Shown: positions 1-9,747, numbered from the stretch's first letter. The stretch is DNA of 64,000 nucleotides from HXMU1420-13 sp965601825 (GCA_965601825.1 OZ271839.1:2852001-2916000), one strand, 5' to 3'. Notes: generated by a model from the letters alone, not told the origin. Program-made: numbers and translations.

Positions 1-2314
1 ATACAGCTCCCATTCCCCAGCCTGTTGTAGTTCTATAAGAACCTGTAAGATTTATTGTATGCAGCTGATCCCAATTTAATGGAACAATTACTTTTTCAAG
101 TTCAGTTTTCGCTGCAGCTGCATTAAATGCTTGATTCGGATCAGAAGCATTTCCTTTTGCAATTTGATAGGTGTAATCGGCAGTTAAGAAAAAGTTATCT
201 CCAAATCGCTGATCAAAAGCCAATACAATACCTCGAATGAATCCAAAATCAGAGTTCCTGATAATTCCATACCTGGCTGAAGTACCATCGATAGCAATTG
301 GATCTGTTGACGTACCGGCCAGGTTTCTAATGTCACGGAAGAATGCAGTGATTTCAATCGCAGAATTTGATCCAAGCTCCTGCTTGTATCCAAGTTCACC
401 ATTCACTGTTTTTTGTGGTTTTAGATTCGCATTACCTAATAGACCAATAAGTCCAGAACCACCACTATTCAATCTGAAGTACGGGTTTTGATATAGTAGT
501 GAGAAATTCGGTATTTGGAAGAAATGCCCATAAGAAAAGTGTACTACTCCGGTCTCTGATATTGGAAATGCAATTCCCAGCCTTGGGCTTAATTGTGCGC
601 TTACATCAGAATCTTTAAAAAATGTACTTCTGTCATCAGGATTTGGACGCTGTTCAGGAAATACTACCTGAGGATTTGTAGGATCAGTGAAAACATCAAA
701 TTTTGCATCAAAATAATCGAAACGAACGCCTGCATTAATAATTAGACTACCAATCTCAATTTTATCCTGAATGTAACCAGAAAATTCGATTGGGCTTACA
801 TCATAAGAACCGTTATCAAAAAGGAATACGACACCAGAAGTTTCATCAATTACGATGGAGGTCAAATCTTCCTGGAATAGGGAATGTTGACGATACTCGA
901 GTCCAAATTTAACCTGATTTTCATTGTTAACCTGACTTGTGATATCAAACTTTGCGATATATGTGTCAGTTTCTCTTCTAAATCTTCCGTTATCAGTACC
1001 GCCAATTCTAAAGTTTGAAACTACATTGTTTGCCCTTATTCCTGCATAGTCATTTGGGAGGTATCTAGAATCAAATGGATCTTCAAAAACATAGGATTCA
1101 AACTTTTTGTAGTTATTCGAGAAGCTTAAATCATAGAATGTTCTATCAGATAATAAGTGGGTGAGTTTAACATAATAACTTCGGTTATTGCTGAATTGAT
1201 CTCTTTGGAAAGTAGGTATAAATCGACTTGAATGATCATAACCAGACTTGGAATCTTCACCACCAAGAATTCCATTTGCAGTTAGTTTTATGCCCCTAGC
1301 AACATTCCAGGTTAACTTTAATTGACCATTAAGCTTTTCAAAAGGATTCATTCCAACAAAAGATCCATCCCCACTACCTAAGGTATCCAGAAGTGCTATT
1401 TGCCCAAGGTTATTTACACCTACATCTGTGGACTCATATATATTCTGACCGTAAAACCAACCGTCATTATTGAAATATCTAACGCTACCGAAGAAAGATA
1501 ACTTTTCTTTAATGATTGGTCCACCAAGACTTAATTCAAGGTTTCGAACAGAAGTAGGATTAACGTCATCAATGTTTGCAAAAAGATCATCACGAGTTGA
1601 GAAATAGTCCCCGGTAAACATATTTACGCTACCCGAGTATCTGTCACCTCCGTCTTTTGTTACAATGTTAACAATACCACTCATCGCCTGGCCATATTCT
1701 GCATTAAAAGCTCCGGTTACCACCTGAACTTCCTGAATAGATGAATTCTCAACACCAGCAGAGAGACTTCCATCATATACATCGGTTACAGGAACACCAT
1801 CAACCCAATAACCAACCTCCCCTGTTCGACCACCCCTGAAGTGACCATCAACAACACCAGCCTGTAATTCCACAACTTCACTGAAATTTTCAATTGGGAT
1901 TGCTTCAATTTCTTTTGCACCAATGGAAGAAAGACTTGCAGTGACATCTTTTCTGACCAATTCACGCTGAGCGACAACTACAATTTCTTCACCTTCTATG
2001 GTCTCAGCGGAAAGCTCAACATTTATTTCAGTAGTTAAGTCAATATTAACACGTACATCTTCAATTCTAGTATCATTGTAGCCAAGATATGAAACCAACA
2101 AATTCACAGATCCTGGACGAACAGCAAGAATTATATACTCCCCGTCAATATTTGTTGCTGCACCTTTTGTGGTACCTTCAATAATTACTGTTGCACCAAT
2201 AATGGTCTCGCCTGTTTGAGCATCAGTAATCACTCCCCGAATTTTACCATACTGTGCATTTACGTTGATTGAAAGTACAAGTACAAACAGAAAGGCTTTG
2301 AATATTACAGACAC
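1..2314 (-). CDS. TonB-dependent outer-membrane receptor, 3' end cut by window
   Basis: An open minus-strand frame of about 771 codons runs off the left edge, so no stop is seen. It begins at GTG 2314, directly after an in-frame TAA, and the first ~20 residues are a hydrophobic signal peptide ending in NAQ. A carboxypeptidase-regulatory-like domain follows (GVITDAQTGETIIGATVII, about residues 25-100). Then come a plug domain (AFNAEYGQAMSGIVNIVTK) and a long beta-barrel rich in aromatic strands. The family imports large substrates such as siderophores, glycans or peptides across the outer membrane with TonB energy. The substrate cannot be told from sequence. The two LacI-type palindromes upstream hint at a sugar-type ligand, which is inference. 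Confidence 0.9.
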   Translation of the reverse strand, partial: MSVIFKAFLFVLVLSINVNAQYGKIRGVITDAQTGETIIGATVIIEGTTKGAATNIDGEYIILAVRPGSVNLLVSYLGYNDTRIEDVRVNIDLTTEINVELSAETIEGEEIVVVAQRELVRKDVTASLSSIGAKEIEAIPIENFSEVVELQAGVVDGHFRGGRTGEVGYWVDGVPVTDVYDGSLSAGVENSSIQEVQVVTGAFNAEYGQAMSGIVNIVTKDGGDRYSGSVNMFTGDYFSTRDDLFANIDDVNPTSVRNLELSLGGPIIKEKLSFFGSVRYFNNDGWFYGQNIYESTDVGVNNLGQIALLDTLGSGDGSFVGMNPFEKLNGQLKLTWNVARGIKLTANGILGGEDSKSGYDHSSRFIPTFQRDQFSNNRSYYVKLTHLLSDRTFYDLSFSNNYKKFESYVFEDPFDSRYLPNDYAGIRANNVVSNFRIGGTDNGRFRRETDTYIAKFDITSQVNNENQVKFGLEYRQHSLFQEDLTSIVIDETSGVVFLFDNGSYDVSPIEFSGYIQDKIEIGSLIINAGVRFDYFDAKFDVFTDPTNPQVVFPEQRPNPDDRSTFFKDSDVSAQLSPRLGIAFPISETGVVHFSYGHFFQIPNFSLLYQNPYFRLNSGGSGLIGLLGNANLKPQKTVNGELGYKQELGSNSAIEITAFFRDIRNLAGTSTDPIAIDGTSARYGIIRNSDFGFIRGIVLAFDQRFGDNFFLTADYTYQIAKGNASDPNQAFNAAAAKTELEKVIVPLNWDQLHTINLTGSYRTTTGWGMGAV

Positions 2315-2350
2315 GATTCCCCGTTTTGGTTAGTAGCCTGAAACAAAATA

Positions 2351-2364
2351 TGTAAGCGCTTACA
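2351..2364. promoter_or_regulatory. Perfect LacI-family-type palindrome upstream of TonB receptor
   Basis: TGTAAGCGCTTACA is a perfect 14-bp palindrome with the central CG and arm pattern typical of LacI-family operators. It lies 36 bp upstream of the GTG start of the TonB receptor, where a bound repressor would block transcription. A near-identical site lies 198 bp further upstream. No LacI regulator gene is in the window, so the binding protein is unknown. Confidence 0.65.
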
Positions 2365-2548
2365 TTATTTCAAAAAAATATTAGTCTTTTTGAGTCAATA
2401 TTAGCACATCACATCTAATCAATTTGTTATTGATATTTATTATTTAATGAGGAAGCTACTGTATAATAGCTCCCTAGCCCACCTCAAAGCTGTTTAAAGA
2501 GATTAAAACGACTTTTACAATAATTAAAAGTTAGAGGTTAAACTAAAA

Positions 2549-2562
2549 TGTAAGTGCTTACA
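2549..2562. promoter_or_regulatory. Second LacI-family-type palindrome
   Basis: TGTAAGTGCTTACA matches the site at 2351 except for one central base. It lies in the gap between the TonB receptor start and the ispG 3' end, 198 bp from its twin. Two spaced operators are the usual arrangement for repression by DNA looping. ispG is transcribed toward this site, so the TonB receptor is the more likely target. Confidence 0.6.
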
Positions 2563-2606
2563 TTTATGGAAACCATCAAGACTTGAGCGAGAGTGAATAT
2601 CTGAAA

Positions 2607-3821
2607 CTATAGAGCGTAGTTATCAACTATATAATCGTTCAGGATTTTCTTGAATTCATTACCAATGTTATCCCCTTTTAAAGTCATTGAATGCTCACCA
2701 TCGATATAAACCGGAGCTTTTGGTTCTTCAAAAGTACCTGGTAATGAAATCCCAATATTTGCAGCTTTAGACTCTCCGGGACCATTCACTACACAACCCA
2801 TCACTGCAACATCCATTTCTTCAACACCCGGGTAGATATCTTTCCAAACAGGCATCGACTCTTTAATGTAATCCTGAATCTCCTCAGCTAATTCCTGGAA
2901 GTAAGTACTTTTTGTTCTGCCACAACCTGGACAAGCGGTTACTTGAGGAATAAAACTGCGAATATTTAAAGACTGTAGAATCTGTTGTGCAACTTGTACT
3001 TCAAGGGCTCGGTCAGCACCTGGTTGTGGTGTGAGAGATACACGAATAGTATCCCCTATTCCTCGTTGTAAAATCACTGATAATGCTGCCGAGCTAGCTA
3101 CCATCCCCTTCATTCCCATTCCGGCTTCTGTAAGTCCTACATGAAGCGGGTGATCGACTACATCAGATAATCTTGTATACACTTCGATTACATCCTGAAC
3201 ATGAGACATTTTACAGCTAACAATAATCTTGTCCTCACCTAATCCAACATCCTGTGCAATCTCTGAAGACCTTCTTGCGCTCTCGATCATGGTATCAAAC
3301 ATAACTTCTTTAGCTGATTTTGGTACAGAAAGCTGATTATTCTGATCCATCTTTTCAGCTAATAGTTGCTGGTCTAATGATCCCCAGTTAACTCCAATAC
3401 GAACTGATTTATCATAATGAATGGCTTGCTCAACAATGGTACTAAAATTCTTATCTCTTGTCTTTGTCCCTGTATTTCCCGGATTGATTCTGAAATTAGC
3501 TAGAGATTCAGCCATATCTGGATATTTGGTCAACAAGACATGACCATTGTAATGGAAATCACCAATTATAGGAACCGTAACCCCTCGATTAATAAGTTTA
3601 TCTTTTATAAATGGGACGGCTTTAGCGGCAGCATCATTATTTACGGTTATTCGAACAAGTTCAGAACCGGCCTGATTTAAGTGATCAATTTGATCAACTG
3701 TTTCATCGATATCTGCAGTATCGGTGTTGGTCATCGATTGGACTACAATAGGAGCTCCTCCACCTACCGGAACATCACCAACCATAACCTGAATGGTTTT
3801 CTTTCTTTCAATAACCGCCAT
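2607..3821 (-). CDS. ispG: 4-hydroxy-3-methylbut-2-enyl diphosphate synthase IspG
   Basis: A 404-aa cytosolic iron-sulfur enzyme of the MEP isoprenoid pathway. It converts 2-C-methyl-D-erythritol cyclodiphosphate to HMBPP. The N-terminal TIM-barrel half opens with VGDVPVGGGAPIVVQSMTNT. The C-terminal cluster-binding part shows TACPGCGRT and MGCVVNGPGE, which hold the conserved cluster cysteines. The length fits the compact bacterial form rather than the ~600-aa form with an insertion. It is the last gene of a minus-strand run with two rhomboid genes and a carotenoid-type oxidoreductase. The pathway makes the precursors of carotenoids and retinal, whose users also lie in this window. No clear terminator follows. 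Confidence 0.95.
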   Translation of the reverse strand: MAVIERKKTIQVMVGDVPVGGGAPIVVQSMTNTDTADIDETVDQIDHLNQAGSELVRITVNNDAAAKAVPFIKDKLINRGVTVPIIGDFHYNGHVLLTKYPDMAESLANFRINPGNTGTKTRDKNFSTIVEQAIHYDKSVRIGVNWGSLDQQLLAEKMDQNNQLSVPKSAKEVMFDTMIESARRSSEIAQDVGLGEDKIIVSCKMSHVQDVIEVYTRLSDVVDHPLHVGLTEAGMGMKGMVASSAALSVILQRGIGDTIRVSLTPQPGADRALEVQVAQQILQSLNIRSFIPQVTACPGCGRTKSTYFQELAEEIQDYIKESMPVWKDIYPGVEEMDVAVMGCVVNGPGESKAANIGISLPGTFEEPKAPVYIDGEHSMTLKGDNIGNEFKKILNDYIVDNYAL

Positions 3822-3832
3822 AATGCCCTGTG

Positions 3833-4699
3833 CTAATTCTTTTTACTTAATTCGAAAAGTTTACGTTTTTCTTCTTTGGTGAGTGAGTCATATCCATTTC
3901 TTGATATTTTTTCGAGAATATCGTCCAACTCGGTTTGCTCCACTTCTTCGATGATCTCGGCATCACTTACGATGCTCATTTTCTTATTCTTTGGTTTCGC
4001 TTTAGTTGATGAAGTAGTCTTTGGCTTCACTTTCATGAATAAATATTCCAAATATCGTGGAACAAAACTTAGGTCTACTCCTTGTGCTCTAGCTCGCATT
4101 AATAAGTAACCGCCTAATGCACCACCTAAATGAACAAAACGAGCAACATTGTCTGAATTGTTAAGTAGTAAGACATCAATAGCAATCAATCCACCAACAA
4201 CATACCTCGCTTCAATTGGTGGTAATAGTAGCAACATGATCGGTGTTCTTGGAAATAGCATCGCAAAAGCGACCATCACACCATAAACTGCACCAGATGC
4301 GCCAATAACAGGTACCGGAGTTCCTGCTAAACTAACTACAATATCAATCAAAGCGCCTGCTAATCCGGCACCAAAATAGACTGTTAAAAAACTGCGTGCG
4401 CCAATTGTTTCTTCAACAGGTCTACCCATCCACCATAGCCACAACATATTAAAAATGAAATGGAATGGATTAGAAATTGAGTGGAGAAACATATAAGTAA
4501 TTATTCTCCATGGATTGGTTATAGCCGTCCAAAGATCAGGCACAAAGCCTAAATAAACAGATAAACTGATCCCTGTTACCCCGGCAAACAGCAATTGAAT
4601 TACAAACATCATAGCATTTATCATGATGATTGTTCTGATTGCTATAGGCATTCTCATAAATCCTCTCTTTGCCGTATTTCCGAATGAATCATATGCCAT
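3833..4699 (-). CDS. Rhomboid-family intramembrane serine protease with DUF6576-like tail
   Basis: A polytopic membrane protease that cleaves substrate helices within the bilayer. Catalytic serine is in GASGAVYG and catalytic histidine in FVHLGGALGG. The conserved loop region HSISNPFHFIFNMLWLWWMG is also present. A hydrophilic C-terminal tail of about 70 residues is basic at first. It ends in an acidic/helical segment (ELDDILEKISRNGYDSLTKE) that resembles DUF6576. I chose ATG 4699 (288 aa) because GAGGAAT lies at good spacing; an in-frame GTG at 4711 would add MRNN. It sits 33 bp after the stop of a second rhomboid gene, so the two are probably co-transcribed. Confidence 0.9.
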   Translation of the reverse strand: MAYDSFGNTAKRGFMRMPIAIRTIIMINAMMFVIQLLFAGVTGISLSVYLGFVPDLWTAITNPWRIITYMFLHSISNPFHFIFNMLWLWWMGRPVEETIGARSFLTVYFGAGLAGALIDIVVSLAGTPVPVIGASGAVYGVMVAFAMLFPRTPIMLLLLPPIEARYVVGGLIAIDVLLLNNSDNVARFVHLGGALGGYLLMRARAQGVDLSFVPRYLEYLFMKVKPKTTSSTKAKPKNKKMSIVSDAEIIEEVEQTELDDILEKISRNGYDSLTKEEKRKLFELSKKN

Positions 4700-4732
4700 A
4701 TTATTCCTCACTTGCCAAATTCCTTACTTAAC

Positions 4733-5368
4733 CTATGCATACACTTCAGGTCTTTTAATCTTCCACAATTTAATAAGAGCAAATCCAACTACCAATCCTC
4801 CTAGGTGAGCAAAGTGTGCAACTCCACTGTCTGGTCGAGATAGTCCAGAAAACAGTTCAATTATCCCATAGATGGCAACAAAATACTTAGCCTTGATTGG
4901 GATAGGTGGAAACATCAAGAAGATGTATTGATTTGGAAACATCATCCCGAAAGCTAGCAGAATTCCAAAAACTGCACCTGAAGCACCAATGGTATAGCCT
5001 TGTGCGCCTCCAATTATCATATGGATCAGTGCTGCACCAATACCGGTTAGAAAATAATACAAGTAGAATCTTCTAGTACCCCATAAATTTTCAATGGCCT
5101 GACCAAAAATCCACAATGCAAATAAATTGAAGAAAATATGACTTAAATCTGCATGCAAGAACATATACGAAACCAATTGCCATGGATAAAATAATCCACT
5201 TCCTATTGGCCATAATGCAAGAAATGGCGCAAATAAAGCCCCCATTGAAGTCCATGCACCGGTAAACATACTTTTAGTAACCAGAAAGATAATTCCATTT
5301 ATAAAAAGCAGGTTTTTAACACCTGGTGGAAATAATGAAAATGATGTATTTGGTTGAAATTGGTTCAA
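4733..5368 (-). CDS. Rhomboid-family intramembrane serine protease, short form
   Basis: A 211-aa rhomboid protease with the six-helix core only. Catalytic serine is in TIGASGAVFG, catalytic histidine in FAHLGGLVVG, and the loop motif is HADLSHIFFNLFALWIFG. It lacks the cytosolic tail of the neighbouring rhomboid, so the two are diverged paralogues rather than a recent copy. The start is a TTG at 5368 whose TTGA overlaps the stop of the upstream oxidoreductase gene by 4 bp, pointing to translational coupling. No in-frame ATG precedes the first membrane helix. Substrates are unknown. Confidence 0.88.
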   Translation of the reverse strand: MNQFQPNTSFSLFPPGVKNLLFINGIIFLVTKSMFTGAWTSMGALFAPFLALWPIGSGLFYPWQLVSYMFLHADLSHIFFNLFALWIFGQAIENLWGTRRFYLYYFLTGIGAALIHMIIGGAQGYTIGASGAVFGILLAFGMMFPNQYIFLMFPPIPIKAKYFVAIYGIIELFSGLSRPDSGVAHFAHLGGLVVGFALIKLWKIKRPEVYA

Positions 5369-6867
5369 TGCGAAATAGGGTTTGCGTGATTTTTTTTAAC
5401 TCGGGAATATACGTTGATGCCGCCTAAAGTTACGCCGGGAATTCCTTGCCCCGGATAGGTTGTATCTCCAACTAAATAAAGTCCTTCAAATGGCGTCTCT
5501 GTTGGTGTCCATTTTAGCAAGCTGCGTGCCATACTTTGAGGGATTCCACCCACTCTGCCTTTTTTACGGTACACCCAATTCTGCCAGGTTACAGGTGTAG
5601 CCAGATCAGCTAATTTTATTTCAGCACTTGCAAATCCCGGGAGCTTATCTTTTAATGTTTTTATGATGAATTCCTTGGCCTCGTCCTTATTCTGGTCATA
5701 AGTACCATTCATATCAAACCAAAGTTCCGGGCTCGCATGACAGGACACATTCAACGTTCGTTCTCCTTCGGGTGCTCGCTCCAAATCCCCTCTTTGACTC
5801 ATTGAAATGAAAATCGATTCTGAATCAGTAAACGGTACTTTCCTACCATCTAAGTGGATTTGATGATGGATTCCTAGGTTTTCATGATAAGTGTCAGTAG
5901 TTGCGATACCCATCGTTAAAGCTCCCCAGGCTTTCTCGAAATCTTTAGACTCATTCTCGAAATAATCACTCATTGAGTCATCAACCAGCAAACCCATATT
6001 CCAAATTGGCGCATTCGAAACTACAATTGGACTCTGATACTTATTCCCTTTCTTGGTACTTATCACAAAATCTTTACCGGACTTTTCGATGTGAGTTACT
6101 GCTTCTTTAGTAGCTAATTTCCCTCTTCTTTCTTCAACAAAATCACGGATAGTATAAATCATTTGAAGCAGTCCCCCCGGCACATAGAAATTGGAGTAAT
6201 TAGTATAGGTAACTCCTGCTGCTCCAAAAAGGAATGGTACATCTTCTGTTTTTGCCTGAGCAGTTATCATAAGTTGCTCATCAAGAAATCTTAAAAACTT
6301 AGGTGTTGCAACCCCACACTTATCCGCTACTTGTTTCACTGATTTTAGTGCATATGGCAGCACCCATACATCAGCGGGAGAATTTGAGGTAAATAATTTT
6401 ACCCATTCTGAGATCTTTCGAGGCGGGAAAAATGTGTTCTTCAAACTCACCTTCCAAACAATATCAGAAATTCCAAAAGCGAGTTTCCAGAATTTCTTTT
6501 GTCCCTTTCGATTTCCAAAAACACGTACTGCTTCTTCAATCCATTCGGTTCGTTCTTTATACCGAGTAATCTCCTGACCATCTAGCCACACTTTCATCGA
6601 AGGATTTAGTTCAACTCTAGGAATCTGAATTCCTGTCTTTTCTTCCAAAAATCTGAGTGGTTGGTTTTCATCAAAACCGATTAGCGTCGTTGCGCCGCTT
6701 TCAAACACATATCCTTTTCTCGGATAGGAAGAGGAACATCCTCCGGGATGTAGCGCTGCCTCTAAAATCAGTACTTTGTATCCGTCGTTGGCGAGGAGCG
6801 CTGCGGTGCTCATTCCTCCCATCCCCGAACCAATGATAATAGCGTCGTAGTCTTGATTGATAGTCAT
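5365..6867 (-). CDS. FAD-dependent carotenoid desaturase/isomerase-type oxidoreductase
   Basis: A 500-aa member of the phytoene desaturase/CRTISO/CrtD superfamily. The N-terminal dinucleotide-binding motif is AIIIGSGMGGMSTAALLAND, followed by LEAALHPGGCSSSY and YVFESGATTLIGF. The C-terminal FAD-contact motif is GLYLVGDTTYPGQGIPGVTL. Such enzymes desaturate, isomerise or saturate carotenoids or retinoids. Which one it does cannot be read from sequence; carotene isomerase, C-3',4' desaturase and retinol 13,14-reductase-like activity all fit. ATG 6867 is preferred over a TTG two codons upstream. It leads an apparent operon with the two rhomboid genes, overlapping the next by 4 bp, with ispG behind. 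Confidence 0.8.
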   Translation of the reverse strand: MTINQDYDAIIIGSGMGGMSTAALLANDGYKVLILEAALHPGGCSSSYPRKGYVFESGATTLIGFDENQPLRFLEEKTGIQIPRVELNPSMKVWLDGQEITRYKERTEWIEEAVRVFGNRKGQKKFWKLAFGISDIVWKVSLKNTFFPPRKISEWVKLFTSNSPADVWVLPYALKSVKQVADKCGVATPKFLRFLDEQLMITAQAKTEDVPFLFGAAGVTYTNYSNFYVPGGLLQMIYTIRDFVEERRGKLATKEAVTHIEKSGKDFVISTKKGNKYQSPIVVSNAPIWNMGLLVDDSMSDYFENESKDFEKAWGALTMGIATTDTYHENLGIHHQIHLDGRKVPFTDSESIFISMSQRGDLERAPEGERTLNVSCHASPELWFDMNGTYDQNKDEAKEFIIKTLKDKLPGFASAEIKLADLATPVTWQNWVYRKKGRVGGIPQSMARSLLKWTPTETPFEGLYLVGDTTYPGQGIPGVTLGGINVYSRVKKNHANPISH

Positions 6868-6910
6868 GCGCAAATAACATTTCAGACTAATCAGACATTC
6901 CCAGCAATTG

Positions 6911-6991
6911 AATTAGGAATTAGGAATAATGTAAACCTACCAAGTTTAAATTAAAGTGCTATTCCTAATTGAATATTCTTTATTCCTAATT
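6911..6991. repeat. Inverted arms of iterated 7-nt units (AATTAGG / CCTAATT)
   Basis: Left arm 6911-6931 reads AATTAGG AATTAGG AATAATG. Right arm 6964-6991 reads CCTAATT GAATATT CTTTATT CCTAATT. Both arms are in strict 7-nt register and are complementary over about 12 of 14 positions, so a long imperfect hairpin is possible. It lies between polA (stop at 6994) and the start of the carotenoid-type oxidoreductase gene. It belongs to the same structural class as the elements at 38710, 40480 and 44701. Confidence 0.7.
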
Positions 6992-6993
6992 TA

Positions 6994-9747
6994 TCAATGC
7001 GCTTCTAACCAATTATCGCCAATCCCTGACTCTACCTTCAATGGAACATCCATAGGGAAGGCATTTTCCATGAGTTCGACGATTTTCGATGGAACATCAT
7101 CCATTTCGCTTTCGTGGATTTCGAAGATCAATTCATCATGAACCTGCAATAGCATTCTGCTTTTCTTTTGGTTGGATGTAAGCCAATTGTGAATATGAAT
7201 CATGGCTAGTTTAATAACATCAGCAGCTGTTCCCTGTATCGGCATATTTATGGCAACACGTTCAGCGAAGCCACGTCTACTCCAGTTACTTGATGTGATA
7301 TCCGGAATGTAGCGCCGACGACCAAGTAACGTTTTCACGAATCCATTTTCTTTTGCGAATGCCTGCGTTTCTGAAATGTAGGTCTGGATATTCGGGAATC
7401 TATTGAAATACTCCTCGATCATTTGTTTTCCTTCGCTGTTCTCGATGCCCAGGTTTTGAGCTAATCCATAAGCACTTAAACCATATGGAATCCCAAAATT
7501 CACTTCCTTGGCTTTACGGCGATGATCTGCGGTTACCTCATCCAGAGAATCAAGATGGAAAATCTCTTTTGCCGTTCTTGCATGAATATCTTCACCAGCT
7601 TTAAATGCTTCAATCATCGCTTTATCTTTGGCGATGTGTGCGATAACCCGAAGTTCAACTTGAGAATAATCAGCAGACATGATCTTGAATCCATCTTCGG
7701 CAATAAATGCTTTTCGAGTTTCACGACCACGTTCTGTTCTAATTGGAATGTTCTGAAGATTTGGATTAGAGGACGCAAGTCGACCGGTAGCAGCAACACT
7801 TTGATTGAAATCCGTGTGAATCCGTCCCGTTCGTTCATTCACCATGGAAGGGAGGGCATCAATATAGGTGGACTTCAATTTCGATAATTGACGGAAATCA
7901 AGAATCAGCCTTGGAACTTCATGTTTTACAGCAAGTCGGGTTAGTTCTGCTTCATTGGTTGACCATTTTCCAGTCTTGGTTTTTTTACCTGCCGGGAGTC
8001 CGAGTTTTTCAAACAGTATTACACACAATTGCGCGGGAGAATTGATATTGAACTCTTCTCCTGCTTTCTCAAAAATCTGAATTTGCAGTTCTCTTAGATC
8101 ATTTTCCAATTCAACAGAAAATCCACCCAGCATCTCAGAATCTAATCGAACGCCTTGATATTCAATATCACCCAGAACCTGCATTAAAGGAAAATCACAG
8201 GTCTCAGCGACTTCCATTAGCTCATCCTTTTCCATTTGTTCCTTTAGGATATGATAAAGCTGAAGCGTAACGTCGGCATCTTCACAGGCATATTGATAGA
8301 CTTCTTGCGGACTCAAATCAGCCATGGATTTTTGTGCTTTTCCAGAACCAATTAAATCCGTGATAGGAACCGGTTCATAACCTAAGTACTTCTTGGAAAG
8401 CTCATCCATTTTGATTTTCTGATTTGCATCCACCAAATAAGCAGCAACCATGGTATCGAAGTGCTTTCCTTTTAGCTCGATGCCATGCCTCATCAACATG
8501 GTATAATCGAATTTAAAGTTGTGAGCTACCTTAGTTGATGATTCATTTTCAAAAAGTGGTTTTAATGCTTCACAAACTTCCTTCTCATACAGTCCGCCTT
8601 CCACATTCACCGGAATATATGATGCATTTTTCGGTTCAACTGAAAATGAAAATCCTACAAGTCCAGCATTGATTGGATTAGGTGCATCAGTCTCAGTATC
8701 AAAACACAGAACATCAGCTTTTTGATATTCAGTAACCATTTCCTTAACTCTTTCTATTGAAGTAACTAGTTCATAATCGCAGTTTTCAGCATCCAGTTTT
8801 TTCATTTCGGTTGGCTCCGCAATCGAGCCGAATAGATCCACCTGATCACCTGAATTTTCTGCAACTGGTGCTTCTTCACCTAAATACTTTCTAGTTAGCG
8901 TGCGGAATTCCATCCCTTTGAAGAAGAGACCTAATTCTTTTGTATCACTAAATTTCCATTCGAGATGCTCCCATTCAATGGTATCGGGAACATCCGTTTT
9001 AATAGTAACCATGAATTTGGCATGCATCGCCTGATCCCCAAATTCGATTAGAGATTCACGCTGTCTTTTCGCAGTGATCGTACCAGCTTTTGCAATGGTT
9101 TCTTCGAGTGATCCGAATTTCTCAATCAATTTAGGGGCACCTTTCTTTCCAATTCCTGGTACTCCGGGAATATTGTCAACAGTATCACCTAGAATGGCCA
9201 GTACATCAATCACTTGTTCAGGGTACACTCCGAAATATTCTAACACTCCCTCGCGATCTACGATATCAAATCCACCGGTTTTATTATTTGGTTTCATCAT
9301 TTTGATATGATCGTGCACTAATTGCATGAAATCTTTATCCGGAGTAACCAACATCACATCAACATCTTCCGCATTTGCCTGTGTAGCAATGGTTCCGATG
9401 ATATCATCTGCTTCGAAACCATCTTGTTCGATATTTTTTATTCCCCAGGCATCCAACATTTGCTTGATAATTGGAATCCCAACTTTTAACTCTTCGGGTT
9501 GAGGTGGTCGCTGCGCTTTGTAAGATTCGTCAGCAACATGTCGGAAAGTTGGGGCATGTGTATCCCATGCAACTGCAATGTGCGATGGTTTCTCTTCAGC
9601 AAGCATTTTTTCCAGAGTATTAGCAAAACCTAAAATGGGTCCTGTTGCTATACCTTTACTATTTCTTAGGTTTGCATTTATGAATGCAAAATGTGCTCTG
9701 TAAGCCAGTGCCATTCCATCCAATAAAAAAAGCAGTTTCTTTGACAT
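6994..9747 (-). CDS. polA: DNA polymerase I
   Basis: A 917-aa three-domain family A polymerase for Okazaki-fragment maturation and repair. The N-terminal 5'-3' exonuclease occupies about residues 1-300 (DGFEADDIIGTIA, VTPDKDFMQLV, GDTVDNIPGVPGIG). The 3'-5' proofreading domain begins near residue 330 and keeps its metal-binding D and E in CFDTETDAPN, so proofreading looks intact. The polymerase domain carries motif A MSADYSQVELRVIAHIA, motif B RRKAKEVNFGIPYGLSAYGL and motif C LLQVHDELIFE. Length is typical. It is transcribed alone, divergent from the phosphatase gene at 9839. Confidence 0.97.
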   Translation of the reverse strand: MSKKLLFLLDGMALAYRAHFAFINANLRNSKGIATGPILGFANTLEKMLAEEKPSHIAVAWDTHAPTFRHVADESYKAQRPPQPEELKVGIPIIKQMLDAWGIKNIEQDGFEADDIIGTIATQANAEDVDVMLVTPDKDFMQLVHDHIKMMKPNNKTGGFDIVDREGVLEYFGVYPEQVIDVLAILGDTVDNIPGVPGIGKKGAPKLIEKFGSLEETIAKAGTITAKRQRESLIEFGDQAMHAKFMVTIKTDVPDTIEWEHLEWKFSDTKELGLFFKGMEFRTLTRKYLGEEAPVAENSGDQVDLFGSIAEPTEMKKLDAENCDYELVTSIERVKEMVTEYQKADVLCFDTETDAPNPINAGLVGFSFSVEPKNASYIPVNVEGGLYEKEVCEALKPLFENESSTKVAHNFKFDYTMLMRHGIELKGKHFDTMVAAYLVDANQKIKMDELSKKYLGYEPVPITDLIGSGKAQKSMADLSPQEVYQYACEDADVTLQLYHILKEQMEKDELMEVAETCDFPLMQVLGDIEYQGVRLDSEMLGGFSVELENDLRELQIQIFEKAGEEFNINSPAQLCVILFEKLGLPAGKKTKTGKWSTNEAELTRLAVKHEVPRLILDFRQLSKLKSTYIDALPSMVNERTGRIHTDFNQSVAATGRLASSNPNLQNIPIRTERGRETRKAFIAEDGFKIMSADYSQVELRVIAHIAKDKAMIEAFKAGEDIHARTAKEIFHLDSLDEVTADHRRKAKEVNFGIPYGLSAYGLAQNLGIENSEGKQMIEEYFNRFPNIQTYISETQAFAKENGFVKTLLGRRRYIPDITSSNWSRRGFAERVAINMPIQGTAADVIKLAMIHIHNWLTSNQKKSRMLLQVHDELIFEIHESEMDDVPSKIVELMENAFPMDVPLKVESGIGDNWLEAH

